Shown here in pieces: positions 1 through 5,912 of a stretch of DNA of 10,130 bases. Below the pieces are notes generated by a model. It made no database searches and was not told where the DNA came from. It worked only from the letters and a program-made list of their open reading frames with translations. Every line of letters begins with the position of its first letter. The stretch's first letter is position 1. Both the position numbers and the translations under genes were made by a program. Origin of the DNA: Erythrobacter sp. 34-65-8 (GTDB lineage: Bacteria > Pseudomonadota > Alphaproteobacteria > Sphingomonadales > Sphingomonadaceae); contig NCJP01000038.1 in the NCBI GenBank assembly GCA_002278985.1, forward strand, positions 1-10,130, given 5' to 3'.

Positions 1-296
1 ACGACTCGGTCGATTTCCGGAGCTTCGCCGTCAATGCAGCCGCCGAAGGGATAACCGGCGGGCGCGGGACCTTCCGCAGTACTCCCGGTTTCCCATGCGT
101 TAACCGCCTCCGCTCCGGGCCAGGCATAGCGGAACTCGACATAATGCCCGCGCAAAAGGTCACGGGGGTCGTAACCCTCGACCGGCACAAGCCAGTCGGT
201 CCCCTTCCGGTGCCAGTAGTCGGTCGAGGCCCACAGCCCGGCCAGCCCCACCATAGGGAGGGCGAGGGCAAGCAGCGACGCGAGGCGGCGGCTCAT
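1..296 (-). CDS. GDYXXLXY domain protein, N-terminal part (cut by window edge)
   Basis: The first 98 codons are present; the C-terminus lies beyond position 1. The start is ATG at 296-294, overlapping the DUF2157 stop as ATGA, which indicates translational coupling. Residues about 5-25 are hydrophobic (LASLLALALPMVGLAGLW) and form a membrane anchor or uncleaved signal segment. The family signature follows at residues 50-57 as G-H-Y-V-E-F-R-Y, preceded by 'GYDPRDLLR'; this matches the G-x-Y-x-x-L/F-x-Y motif that names the family. Proteins of this family are commonly encoded directly after a DUF2157 membrane protein, as here. Their biochemical role is not established; most of the protein probably lies on the outer face of the inner membrane. 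Reading is open without a stop to the window edge. Confidence 0.85.
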   Translation of the reverse strand, partial: MSRRLASLLALALPMVGLAGLWASTDYWHRKGTDWLVPVEGYDPRDLLRGHYVEFRYAWPGAEAVNAWETGSTAEGPAPAGYPFGGCIDGEAPEIDRV

Positions 297-1441
297 TGTT
301 CGTCCTCCTTCGGCGGGGCGAAGGTGCGCGAGATCCGCACTGCGGCAAAGGCAATGGCCAGGATCAGCAAGCCGGCCATGATCAGCCCGAAGCCGCTGGT
401 CAGCAGGTCGCTCGCCAGTTCGAAGCTCAGGACGATCAGGCGCAGGGCGATGACCGCAACCGCGAGCTGGAATACGCCGCGCCAGCCCGCATGGAGCGCG
501 GCTGCCGCGATTCCCACCCACAGGGCCATGAACAGGATTCCGGCACCAGCCTGGCTGCCGGACAGGAGGAAGGCGAGAAAGCAGATAATCCCTGTGCCTG
601 CCAGCACCAGCCCGGCGGCTTGCCCGGAGCGCCCCGGCCGTGCCCAGGCCACCAGCGCACCGGCCACCAGGGCGATGCCGCCCCGCTCGCTCTGGGCGGC
701 GATACCCAGAAGGCCGCCCCCGAAGTGCTCGACCCCGGCGATGATCGTCACCAGCGAGGCACCGCCCACGGCATAGGCAAGGCCAAGCTGCTCGAGCCGC
801 TTCCAGAAGGATTGTCGGGTGCTGCGCCCGCGCATCCAGCCACCCAGCGGTGCCAGCAGCACGGGCAGGGCAGTGACCAGCGCGACGCGTGCGACCAGCA
901 GCACGTCAGCCTGCTGAGCGTCGAACAGCCGGGGGCCTGCCGCCACGGCATAGTCCCACACCGTGTACAGGATCGTGCCGAACAGCAGCGCCGCAGTCGC
1001 CCAGCTCTGGCCGCGAAGCAGCAGCAAGGGGCCGAACAGGGCCAGCCAGGTGGCGAGCGGCTGCCACAGCGGGGAACTGGTCTGGTAAACCTGCCCGATG
1101 TGCCCGAAGAAGGCCATGCCGAGGATGGCGAGCACGAACAGTGCGGCTTCCAGCTCCCAGGGATGGTCACGCTCCAGCGCATCGCCGCGCAGGGCTAGGA
1201 AGCCGCCCAGCCCGGCCATCAGCAACAGATGGAGCGCGAGGCGGAGCGTCCCGGGCACCTCTTCCCAATTGGCGGCGACGACGGAAATGATCCCGAGGCC
1301 AATTGCCAGTGCGCCGATGCCGATCGCCGCCCACAGGCCGAGCGGGCGGCTGTGCGCTGCTTCCCACGCGCGGATGCGGGTTGCGGTTTCCCGGTCAATC
1401 AGCCCGGCGGCCTGCCAGGCCTGCAGCTTGCGCTCGCTCAT
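293..1441 (-). CDS. DUF2157 polytopic membrane protein
   Basis: This is a 382-residue protein if it starts at the ATG at 1441. A soluble N-terminal helical segment (MSERKLQAWQAAGLIDRETA) is the conserved DUF2157 opening. It is followed by about 10-12 hydrophobic stretches, beginning at residues 35-58 and ending near 350-372, and a charged C-terminal tail (PPKEDEQ). The 'GHIGQVYQ' segment near residues 113-120 is typical of the family. An in-frame TTG at 1477 would add 12 residues and lies 12 nt after the upstream stop. Neither start has a convincing SD, so coupling to the upstream FAH-like gene is likely; I prefer ATG because the family homology begins there. The gene ends in an ATGA overlap with the GDYXXLXY gene. 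Molecular function is unknown; it resides in the inner membrane. Confidence 0.88.
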   Translation of the reverse strand: MSERKLQAWQAAGLIDRETATRIRAWEAAHSRPLGLWAAIGIGALAIGLGIISVVAANWEEVPGTLRLALHLLLMAGLGGFLALRGDALERDHPWELEAALFVLAILGMAFFGHIGQVYQTSSPLWQPLATWLALFGPLLLLRGQSWATAALLFGTILYTVWDYAVAAGPRLFDAQQADVLLVARVALVTALPVLLAPLGGWMRGRSTRQSFWKRLEQLGLAYAVGGASLVTIIAGVEHFGGGLLGIAAQSERGGIALVAGALVAWARPGRSGQAAGLVLAGTGIICFLAFLLSGSQAGAGILFMALWVGIAAAALHAGWRGVFQLAVAVIALRLIVLSFELASDLLTSGFGLIMAGLLILAIAFAAVRISRTFAPPKEDEQ

Positions 1442-1489
1442 GGACAGGAGGTCTAGCGCGTCTTGCGGCCGGCGCAATGGCGCGGCGGT

Positions 1490-2680
1490 TCAATCCCCCG
1501 TCACATCGACGTGGATCGTGCCGAGGTGGGTCGACGCAAACCGGACCCTGTCACCCGGCTGGAGAAAGTGGCCTGATTTGCGTTCGTTGGCGATGAAGCG
1601 CTCGATGACCGCATGGCGAAGGGCCAGCCGCCCGCCGCCCAGCGCCCAGTCGAGCACGCCTTCGATCATGTCGGCCCGGCTCGGCGGGGTGAAGATGACG
1701 CCCTCTGCCGTGCCTGACATCAGCACCATGTCCGGCATAATGCGGCCCGCTGGTGCCAGGCGGTGCATTGCCTCGCGGTAGACGAAGCGCGCTTGGTCCG
1801 GTTCACTCAGCGCCTTCTCGGCGAGCGCGCGGAAATCGAGGGTCATTTCTCGGCCGCGTGCATCCTGCCGCGGCTGGTCGTTGACCGTGGTGGTGAACCG
1901 TTCCTGGTCCACGAATGCCCGCCAGTCGCGCGGGATGACAAGCAATGCGCCCGAGGGGAAAAAGTCCGGCCCGCTCTTGGCGTCGCTGAAACCGCGGCCC
2001 GAATCGAGGTTGTCCGGATCGGCCATGCGGGCCAGCGTGGCCCGATTGGTAAAATCGCCGCACAGGAACAGGCCTTTCTGCGCCGCGTCGAAATCGCTGG
2101 CGCTGGCCACCGGCCGGTCGAACCGCATGCACAGTTCCACCTCGTAATCGAGCAGCATGTCGTCGGCTGCCCGGACAGTGGTGAGGGCGGGGCTGGCCGC
2201 GCCGAACTTGGGGAACTGGAACACTGTGTCGCTGCCCGCCTCTTCGGCATGGGCGGCAATGTTGGTGCCGGTGGCCACATGCCGGGTGCCGGGGCCAGCG
2301 GCGGGGAGCAGGTCTGCGATCGAGAAGGTCAGGATCGGTTGTTCCGCCAGCGTGGCCGGACGCACCGCTTCGGCCGGGAGCGAAGCGAGCGCGGCAAACG
2401 GATCGGCCAGCGGTTCGGCACCAAGAGCCGCCAGGTCGATACCGCGGACTACGTCCCGTTCCAGGCCGATAACCAGATAGGTCGCGATGCTGCCATCGGA
2501 ACGCTGGCGCTGCGCCAGCGTAAATGCTTCGTCCAGCGGAGCAATCACCGGTGTTAGCGGTTCGGCTTCGAAGCTGGCGCGATTGCCGCGCGGATCGGGC
2601 GAGGTGGCCCAGGCAAGGGCGACCCCGATAACAAGAATGAGCAGGACAATCCCCGCAATCCGCGCTGCTTGCCGGACCAA
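1490..2680 (-). CDS. Membrane-anchored fumarylacetoacetate hydrolase (FAH)-fold protein
   Basis: The product is 396 residues. Residues 8-24 are a strong transmembrane helix (IAGIVLLILVIGVALAW) after a short basic N-terminus, followed by about 100 less conserved residues. The FAH-like core occupies about 130-396. It has 'ATGTNIAAHAEE' (H144, E147; the GxNYxxHxxE-type loop), 'DYEVEL' (E180 and E182, the metal-binding ExE), 'CGDF' (D209, the likely third metal ligand), a 'GPDFFPSGALLV' strand, 'SGTAEGV' at 322-328 and the closing 'FLQPGDRVRF...LGTI'. The known family cleaves C-C bonds or decarboxylates/hydrates small diketo acids with Mg2+ or Mn2+. The substrate cannot be told here. The start is TTG at 2680, supported by GGGAGA at 2692-2687 about 6 nt upstream. 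It is first in a three-gene cluster with DUF2157 (stop 1490) and the GDYXXLXY gene. Confidence 0.85.
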   Translation of the reverse strand: MVRQAARIAGIVLLILVIGVALAWATSPDPRGNRASFEAEPLTPVIAPLDEAFTLAQRQRSDGSIATYLVIGLERDVVRGIDLAALGAEPLADPFAALASLPAEAVRPATLAEQPILTFSIADLLPAAGPGTRHVATGTNIAAHAEEAGSDTVFQFPKFGAASPALTTVRAADDMLLDYEVELCMRFDRPVASASDFDAAQKGLFLCGDFTNRATLARMADPDNLDSGRGFSDAKSGPDFFPSGALLVIPRDWRAFVDQERFTTTVNDQPRQDARGREMTLDFRALAEKALSEPDQARFVYREAMHRLAPAGRIMPDMVLMSGTAEGVIFTPPSRADMIEGVLDWALGGGRLALRHAVIERFIANERKSGHFLQPGDRVRFASTHLGTIHVDVTGD

Positions 2681-2686
2681 GTGCTG

Positions 2687-2692
2687 TCTCCC
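2687..2692 (-). promoter_or_regulatory. Shine-Dalgarno fixing a TTG start
   Basis: On the minus strand GGGAGA is followed by 6 nt (CAGCAC) and TTG at 2680. No ATG or GTG in that frame sits nearby with comparable spacing, so this site decides the start of the FAH-fold gene. Confidence 0.7.
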
Positions 2693-2733
2693 GGCGACCC
2701 GCCTGCCATCAAGCCCATCAGCACGCGAATTGC

Positions 2734-2772
2734 AAACAAAGACGCCGCCCGGCCGGATGGCGGGGCGGCGTC
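2734..2772 (-). terminator. Rho-independent terminator after pstS
   Basis: On the minus strand a perfect 10-bp stem, GACGCCGCCC / GGGCGGCGTC (arms at 2772-2763 and 2750-2741), encloses a 12-nt loop and is followed directly by TTTGTTT. It lies 29 nt after the pstS stop, so it closes the Pho block and insulates the downstream FAH-like cluster. On the plus strand the stem is followed by AATGGC, so it is directional. Confidence 0.88.
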
Positions 2773-2801
2773 AATGGCTTTGGAAGTGCGGGGCTGGCGG
2801 C

Positions 2802-3848
2802 TTACTTGAGTTCGCTGCCGTCCATCACCGTGAATTCGGTTGCGGCCTTTTCCATCGCGGTGCGCTTGGCTTCCGGCGAGGCAATCAGGCCGATCCTGGT
2901 CAGCGCGCCGTCCGGTCCCCAGTTCCGGGCCCATTCGGCGAGGAACTGCTTGAGACCCGGGATTGCTTCGAGATGCGCCTGCTTGACGTAGATGAACATC
3001 TCGCGGGCAGCCGGGTAGTTGCCGCTGGTCACGTTTTCCATGGTCGGGGCGGCACCATTGACCGGCAGACCCTGCACCTTGCTGCTGTTTTCCTCGAGGA
3101 AGGAATAGCCGAAGATGCCGACGGCCTTGGGGTTGCCGCTGATCTTCTGCACGATCAGGTTGTCCTGTTCACCCTGGTCGACATACTTGCCGTCGGAGCG
3201 GACTTCGGTGCAGACCTTGTCGTATTCGTCCTCGTCGCTTTCCTTGAGCGCGGCCATGGCCGGATCGGTCTTGCAGCCGACTTCGAGGATCAGTTCCTTG
3301 AGCGAATCGCGGGTGCCCGAGGTCGACGGCGGGCCGTAGACCAGGATCGGTTCAGCGGGGAGCGAGGGATCGACATCGGCCCAGGTCTGGGCAGTCTGTT
3401 CCTGGCCGAAGGGGCGCGCGGCAATCGCCTTGTAGACGATTTCCGGGGTCAGGTTGAGCTGGATGCCGCCTTGCGCCGAGGCGAACACGAGACCGTCGAG
3501 GCCGACCTGGAGTTCGATGATATCGGTTACGCCATTGGCCTTGCAGCCTTCGAACTCGCTCGCCTTCATCCGGCGCGAGGCGTTGGCAATATCTGGGGTG
3601 CTGGGGCCGACGCCCGAGCAGAACAGGTTGATGCCGCCGCCCGTGCCAGTCGACTCGATCAGTGGCGCCTTGAAGCCGGGGTTAGCCTGGGCGAACAGTT
3701 CGCCCACCTTCTTGGCGAACGGGAACACGGTCGAAGAGCCGACCACGCGCACCGAGTCGCGCGCACCGCCGCCTCCGCCGGTATTGTCGCACGCGGCGAG
3801 CGCGAGGGAAGAGATGGCGAGGAACGCGAAAGTCTTGGTCAGTTTCAT
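2802..3848 (-). CDS. pstS: PstS-type phosphate-binding lipoprotein
   Basis: This is a 348-residue periplasmic substrate-binding protein. Residues 1-20 are a lipoprotein signal ending in the lipobox L-A-A-C20, followed by a Gly-rich linker (25-28). Phosphate-loop signatures are present: 'VGSST' (37-41), 'STGTGGG' (66-72) and 'PSTSGTRD' (174-181). These are the Ser/Thr-Gly motifs that bind phosphate in PstS. Beyond the lipid Cys there are four cysteines, C77, C102, C192 and C213, spaced as two likely disulfides. The start is ATG at 3848 with AGGGA about 10 nt upstream; an in-frame upstream ATG at 3914 would put 22 residues before the signal peptide and overlap the Pho box, so it was rejected. 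It lies 73 bp after the porin gene, has its own Pho box and is followed by a terminator. No pstCAB lies in the window, so the permease must be encoded elsewhere. Confidence 0.93.
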   Translation of the reverse strand: MKLTKTFAFLAISSLALAACDNTGGGGGARDSVRVVGSSTVFPFAKKVGELFAQANPGFKAPLIESTGTGGGINLFCSGVGPSTPDIANASRRMKASEFEGCKANGVTDIIELQVGLDGLVFASAQGGIQLNLTPEIVYKAIAARPFGQEQTAQTWADVDPSLPAEPILVYGPPSTSGTRDSLKELILEVGCKTDPAMAALKESDEDEYDKVCTEVRSDGKYVDQGEQDNLIVQKISGNPKAVGIFGYSFLEENSSKVQGLPVNGAAPTMENVTSGNYPAAREMFIYVKQAHLEAIPGLKQFLAEWARNWGPDGALTRIGLIASPEAKRTAMEKAATEFTVMDGSELK

Positions 3849-3896
3849 GGGCGGAAATCCCTGCTTGATGGTTAGGCGGCCCGTTACGGGGCCATT

Positions 3897-3914
3897 ATGA
3901 CACGGAAATGACAA
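3897..3914 (-). promoter_or_regulatory. Pho box (PhoB operator) upstream of pstS
   Basis: The minus strand reads TTGTCAT-TTCC-GTGTCAT: two 7-mers matching the PhoB half-site (C/T)TGTCAT, separated by exactly 4 bp, the classical geometry. It begins 8 nt past the porin stop and ends 48 nt before the pstS ATG. A CATAAT hexamer (3899-3894) overlaps the distal half-site. It allows pstS to be transcribed separately from the porin under phosphate limitation. Confidence 0.82.
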
Positions 3915-3921
3915 TCGGCCG

Positions 3922-5304
3922 TCAGAAGTCGATCTGCGCTCGCACGCCGAAGGCGTCGATGCCGTAGGAGCGGTCCCCGACCGGGATGGCTAGCGCGGCG
4001 TTGTCATATTCCAGCCGCCCGTAGTTCGCGAGCAGCATGGTATATTCGGTCGGCTTCCATACGAGCGAGAGCAGGTAGCCATTCTGCGTCCCGCCGAGAA
4101 TCCCGGCATCGCTGAGGTCGAGGTAATCGTAGCGTGCATTGAGCTGCAGCGAGCCCGTGCCGCCGGAGCCAACCGGACTCCTCGGCTTGGTCCGGTCGAA
4201 CTTGCCGTCCTTGTAGCCGCGCGTGTCGCCCTTGGTCAGGAACACGCCGACTTCGGCATAGCCGCCAAAGAAGGTGGGGTCTGTCAGCCCGGCCGGGCGG
4301 TTCGCGTTTTGCCAGAACCCTTCGGCCGCCACGTGAAACGGGCCGGAAATCATTGCGCCTTCGAGGCCCAGCCCGATCTCGCTCGAAGCGGCGAGGCCGC
4401 GGGTATCGACGAACCGGTCCGGGGTGAAGTGAACCAGCGGGCGCTGGCGGTACCGCACGGTGCTGCCGGCGGGCAGATCCTTGTAATGGGCCGAAGCGCC
4501 CAGGTGCAGCTGGGCCTTCCCGATCTTCGGCATGTAGACCAGCCGCCCGTCGACCCCCCGCCGCTTGCTGGGCAGGTTATCCATGTTGTCGCCGAACAGC
4601 CCCGCCTGGACCAGCACGTCCCCGCCGGACCATTCCGCCGCGATGCCGACCTGGCGCTGGAAACCGAAGGCATCGGTGAAGGCGGCGCGCTCGATCATGC
4701 TGGTATGCAGGCTGCTGCTCAGCTCTTCCAGCGACTGGAAGTTGTTCATCTGTCCGGCCGAGACGGTCAGCCCGCCACCCGCGTCATAGGAAATGATGGC
4801 GTCGGTCACGGCAACGTCGCTGCCCGCGAAATCGACTTCGAACTTGTAGCCGAACCCGCCCGGCATGTCGCCCGAGGCACCGATCCGGATGCGGCGCGCT
4901 TCGCTGGTAAAACCGTCGCCCTGGCCTGTCCCGTCGGGCGAGGAAACGGTGCCCGCGTCGAACTGCAGCCGGCCGCGCGGCTTGAAGGTCCAGCCCTTGT
5001 CGCCCTTCACTTCGGGCGCGCCCTTGAATGCGATAGCGGGTGCCTTGGCGCTGGCGGCCTGAGCAGCCGTGGCGGCAGCCTGTGCGCTCGTGGCCGTCGC
5101 TGTCGCAGCGTCCGCCTTGGCCTCTGCTGCAGCCAGTTCGCCCTCGAGCTGGTCGATGCGCGCGGACATCCGCTGCATCTCGGCCCGCATGGCGGCCAGT
5201 TCCTGCTGTACGCTGAGGCTTTCCGCCGATTGGGCCGCAGCGGGCATGGCCCAGCCACCTGCGACAGCCAGCGCCAATGCGGAGGCGAAAACTGCGTGTT
5301 TCAT
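3922..5304 (-). CDS. OprP/OprO-family phosphate-selective porin
   Basis: The product is a 460-residue outer-membrane protein. Residues 1-24 form a Sec signal peptide with a likely cut after 'PAAA' and before 'QSAES'. Residues about 31-65 form a heptad-like coiled coil (QQELAAMRAEMQRMSARID), continuing into an Ala/Thr-rich helix to about 92. The barrel then begins with 'WTFKPRGRLQFDAGTV' (about 105-120) and contains 'EARRIRIGASGDMPGGFGYKF', a hallmark of the porin O/P family. It ends in 'VRAQIDF' with the C-terminal aromatic residue needed for barrel assembly. OprP/OprO are anion porins selective for phosphate or polyphosphate. The adjacent pstS and the Pho boxes before both genes support the phosphate role. 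The start ATG at 5304 has only a weak SD (GGAAAG). Substrate preference (phosphate or polyphosphate) cannot be read from the sequence. Confidence 0.92.
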   Translation of the reverse strand: MKHAVFASALALAVAGGWAMPAAAQSAESLSVQQELAAMRAEMQRMSARIDQLEGELAAAEAKADAATATATSAQAAATAAQAASAKAPAIAFKGAPEVKGDKGWTFKPRGRLQFDAGTVSSPDGTGQGDGFTSEARRIRIGASGDMPGGFGYKFEVDFAGSDVAVTDAIISYDAGGGLTVSAGQMNNFQSLEELSSSLHTSMIERAAFTDAFGFQRQVGIAAEWSGGDVLVQAGLFGDNMDNLPSKRRGVDGRLVYMPKIGKAQLHLGASAHYKDLPAGSTVRYRQRPLVHFTPDRFVDTRGLAASSEIGLGLEGAMISGPFHVAAEGFWQNANRPAGLTDPTFFGGYAEVGVFLTKGDTRGYKDGKFDRTKPRSPVGSGGTGSLQLNARYDYLDLSDAGILGGTQNGYLLSLVWKPTEYTMLLANYGRLEYDNAALAIPVGDRSYGIDAFGVRAQIDF

Positions 5305-5363
5305 TTGGGTTACGCTTTCCAGACTAAAATACTACCTTAGTGCGACGCCCCTATGAGGATTAT

Positions 5364-5381
5364 ATGACATTCTGGTGACAT
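5364..5381 (-). promoter_or_regulatory. Pho box (PhoB operator) upstream of the porin gene
   Basis: The minus strand reads ATGTCAC-CAGA-ATGTCAT: two PhoB-type half-sites spaced by 4 bp, in the 97-bp gap between the thioesterase stop (5405) and the porin ATG (5304). A perfect TATAAT (5364-5359) shares its first base with the end of the box. The box ends 59 nt before the start codon. Confidence 0.83.
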
Positions 5382-5404
5382 TCGAAGGGTAGGCGTGCAG
5401 CGCG

Positions 5405-5821
5405 TCATGGGCCAGCGGCCGGATCGTTCCTGGCGGTCTGAAAGGGGGCGATCACCGCCGCCGTCACGCGCGCCGGCCGGCCGGTGGAACGGTCGAGCAT
5501 GGCCCAGGTCGTCGCGGCCGAGACGATTACCTTCCCTGTCGCATTGCGGAAATCGACCCGGCGGAGCGAAGTCGCCCCGCGCGGATCGCCTGGAATCCAG
5601 GTTTCCCCGGTCACACTTTCTCCGAGACCGATATTGCCGCGATAATCGATCTCGTGTCGCACCACGAGCCAGACGAAATCGCGCGCATGATCGGGCGCGG
5701 CGAACGCATCCCAGTGTGCAGTCGCCATGTCCTGCACCCATTGCACCCACACCGCGTTGTTGACGTGGCCCATCACGTCGATGTGTTCCGGGCCAGCGGT
5801 GAAGGTGCGGGTGAATTTCAA
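5405..5821 (-). CDS. Acyl-CoA thioesterase, 4-hydroxybenzoyl-CoA (hotdog) type
   Basis: This is a 138-residue single hotdog-domain protein, normal length for the YbgC/FadM-like group. The catalytic loop 'HIDVMGHVNNAVW' has D15 as the expected nucleophile/base, with G18-H19-V20-N21-N22 starting the long hotdog helix. Strands 'VVRHEIDYRGNIGLGESVTGET' and 'VSAATTWAMLD' follow, as in the family. It should hydrolyse a cytosolic acyl- or aryl-CoA; chain length is not readable. The start is TTG at 5821, supported by GGAGG six nt upstream; the first in-frame ATG (M17) would delete the catalytic Asp. It lies 91 bp after the S9 peptidase gene across a REP-like pair, so co-transcription is possible but uncertain. 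No terminator is evident between its stop and the porin Pho box. Confidence 0.88.
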   Translation of the reverse strand: MKFTRTFTAGPEHIDVMGHVNNAVWVQWVQDMATAHWDAFAAPDHARDFVWLVVRHEIDYRGNIGLGESVTGETWIPGDPRGATSLRRVDFRNATGKVIVSAATTWAMLDRSTGRPARVTAAVIAPFQTARNDPAAGP

Positions 5822-5827
5822 GTCCAG

Positions 5828-5832
5828 CCTCC
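5828..5832 (-). promoter_or_regulatory. Shine-Dalgarno fixing a TTG start, overlapping a REP end
   Basis: The minus strand reads AACGGAGG, then CTGGAC, then TTG at 5821. GGAGG is full-strength and its first two Gs are the last bases of the REP-like element at 5831-5859. A hairpin would therefore lie immediately 5' of the ribosome site. Confidence 0.65.
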
Positions 5833-5859
5833 GTTGGTGTCGAGCGTAGTCGAGACACC
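5831..5859 (+). repeat. REP-like palindrome, copy A
   Basis: The plus strand has the head CCGTT, then arms GGTGTC (5836-5841) and GACACC (5854-5859) enclosing a 12-nt GAGCGTAGTCGA loop. The layout resembles widespread proteobacterial intergenic palindromes with a CCGTTCG head and a GAGC..GTCGA core; that family resemblance is from memory. It lies outside coding sequence and is inverted relative to copy B. Confidence 0.65.
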
Positions 5860-5870
5860 TGCGGCGAATT

Positions 5871-5898
5871 GCCTCTCGACCGGGCTCGAGGCGAACGG
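5871..5898 (-). repeat. REP-like palindrome, copy B
   Basis: The plus strand reads GCCTC (5871-5875), loop TCGACCGGGCTC, GAGGC (5888-5892), tail GAACGG. On the minus strand this is a CCGTTC head, a stem and a GAGCCCGGTCGA loop, so it is the same design as copy A in the opposite orientation. The stem sequence differs from copy A but stays paired. It lies 14 nt past the S9 peptidase stop. Confidence 0.65.
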
Positions 5899-5912
5899 TC
5901 CTGACGGGTAGC

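Noticed and set aside
2487..3875. Plus-strand 462-codon open frame opposite pstS
   Set aside because: It is antisense to a protein with clear PstS motifs and lipobox, has no recognisable domain and is explained by GC-rich codon bias keeping the opposite frame open.
3878..3893. GGCCC/GGGCC hairpin between the porin and pstS
   Set aside because: The stem is only 5 bp and no T-run follows on the minus strand, so it is not an intrinsic terminator; it may be incidental in or near the pstS promoter.
3849..3914. Extended pstS N-terminus from ATG 3914
   Set aside because: It would place 22 polar residues before a standard lipoprotein signal peptide and make the coding region overlap the Pho box; ATG 3848 has an SD and gives a canonical lipobox position.
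4309..5340. Plus-strand 343-codon open frame opposite the porin
   Set aside because: It is antisense to a well-formed OprP-type porin, spans its promoter region and has no family features.
5337..5858. Alternative 173-codon minus-strand frame over the thioesterase
   Set aside because: It is out of frame with the hotdog protein, crosses the REP copy and the porin Pho box, and shows no family motif.
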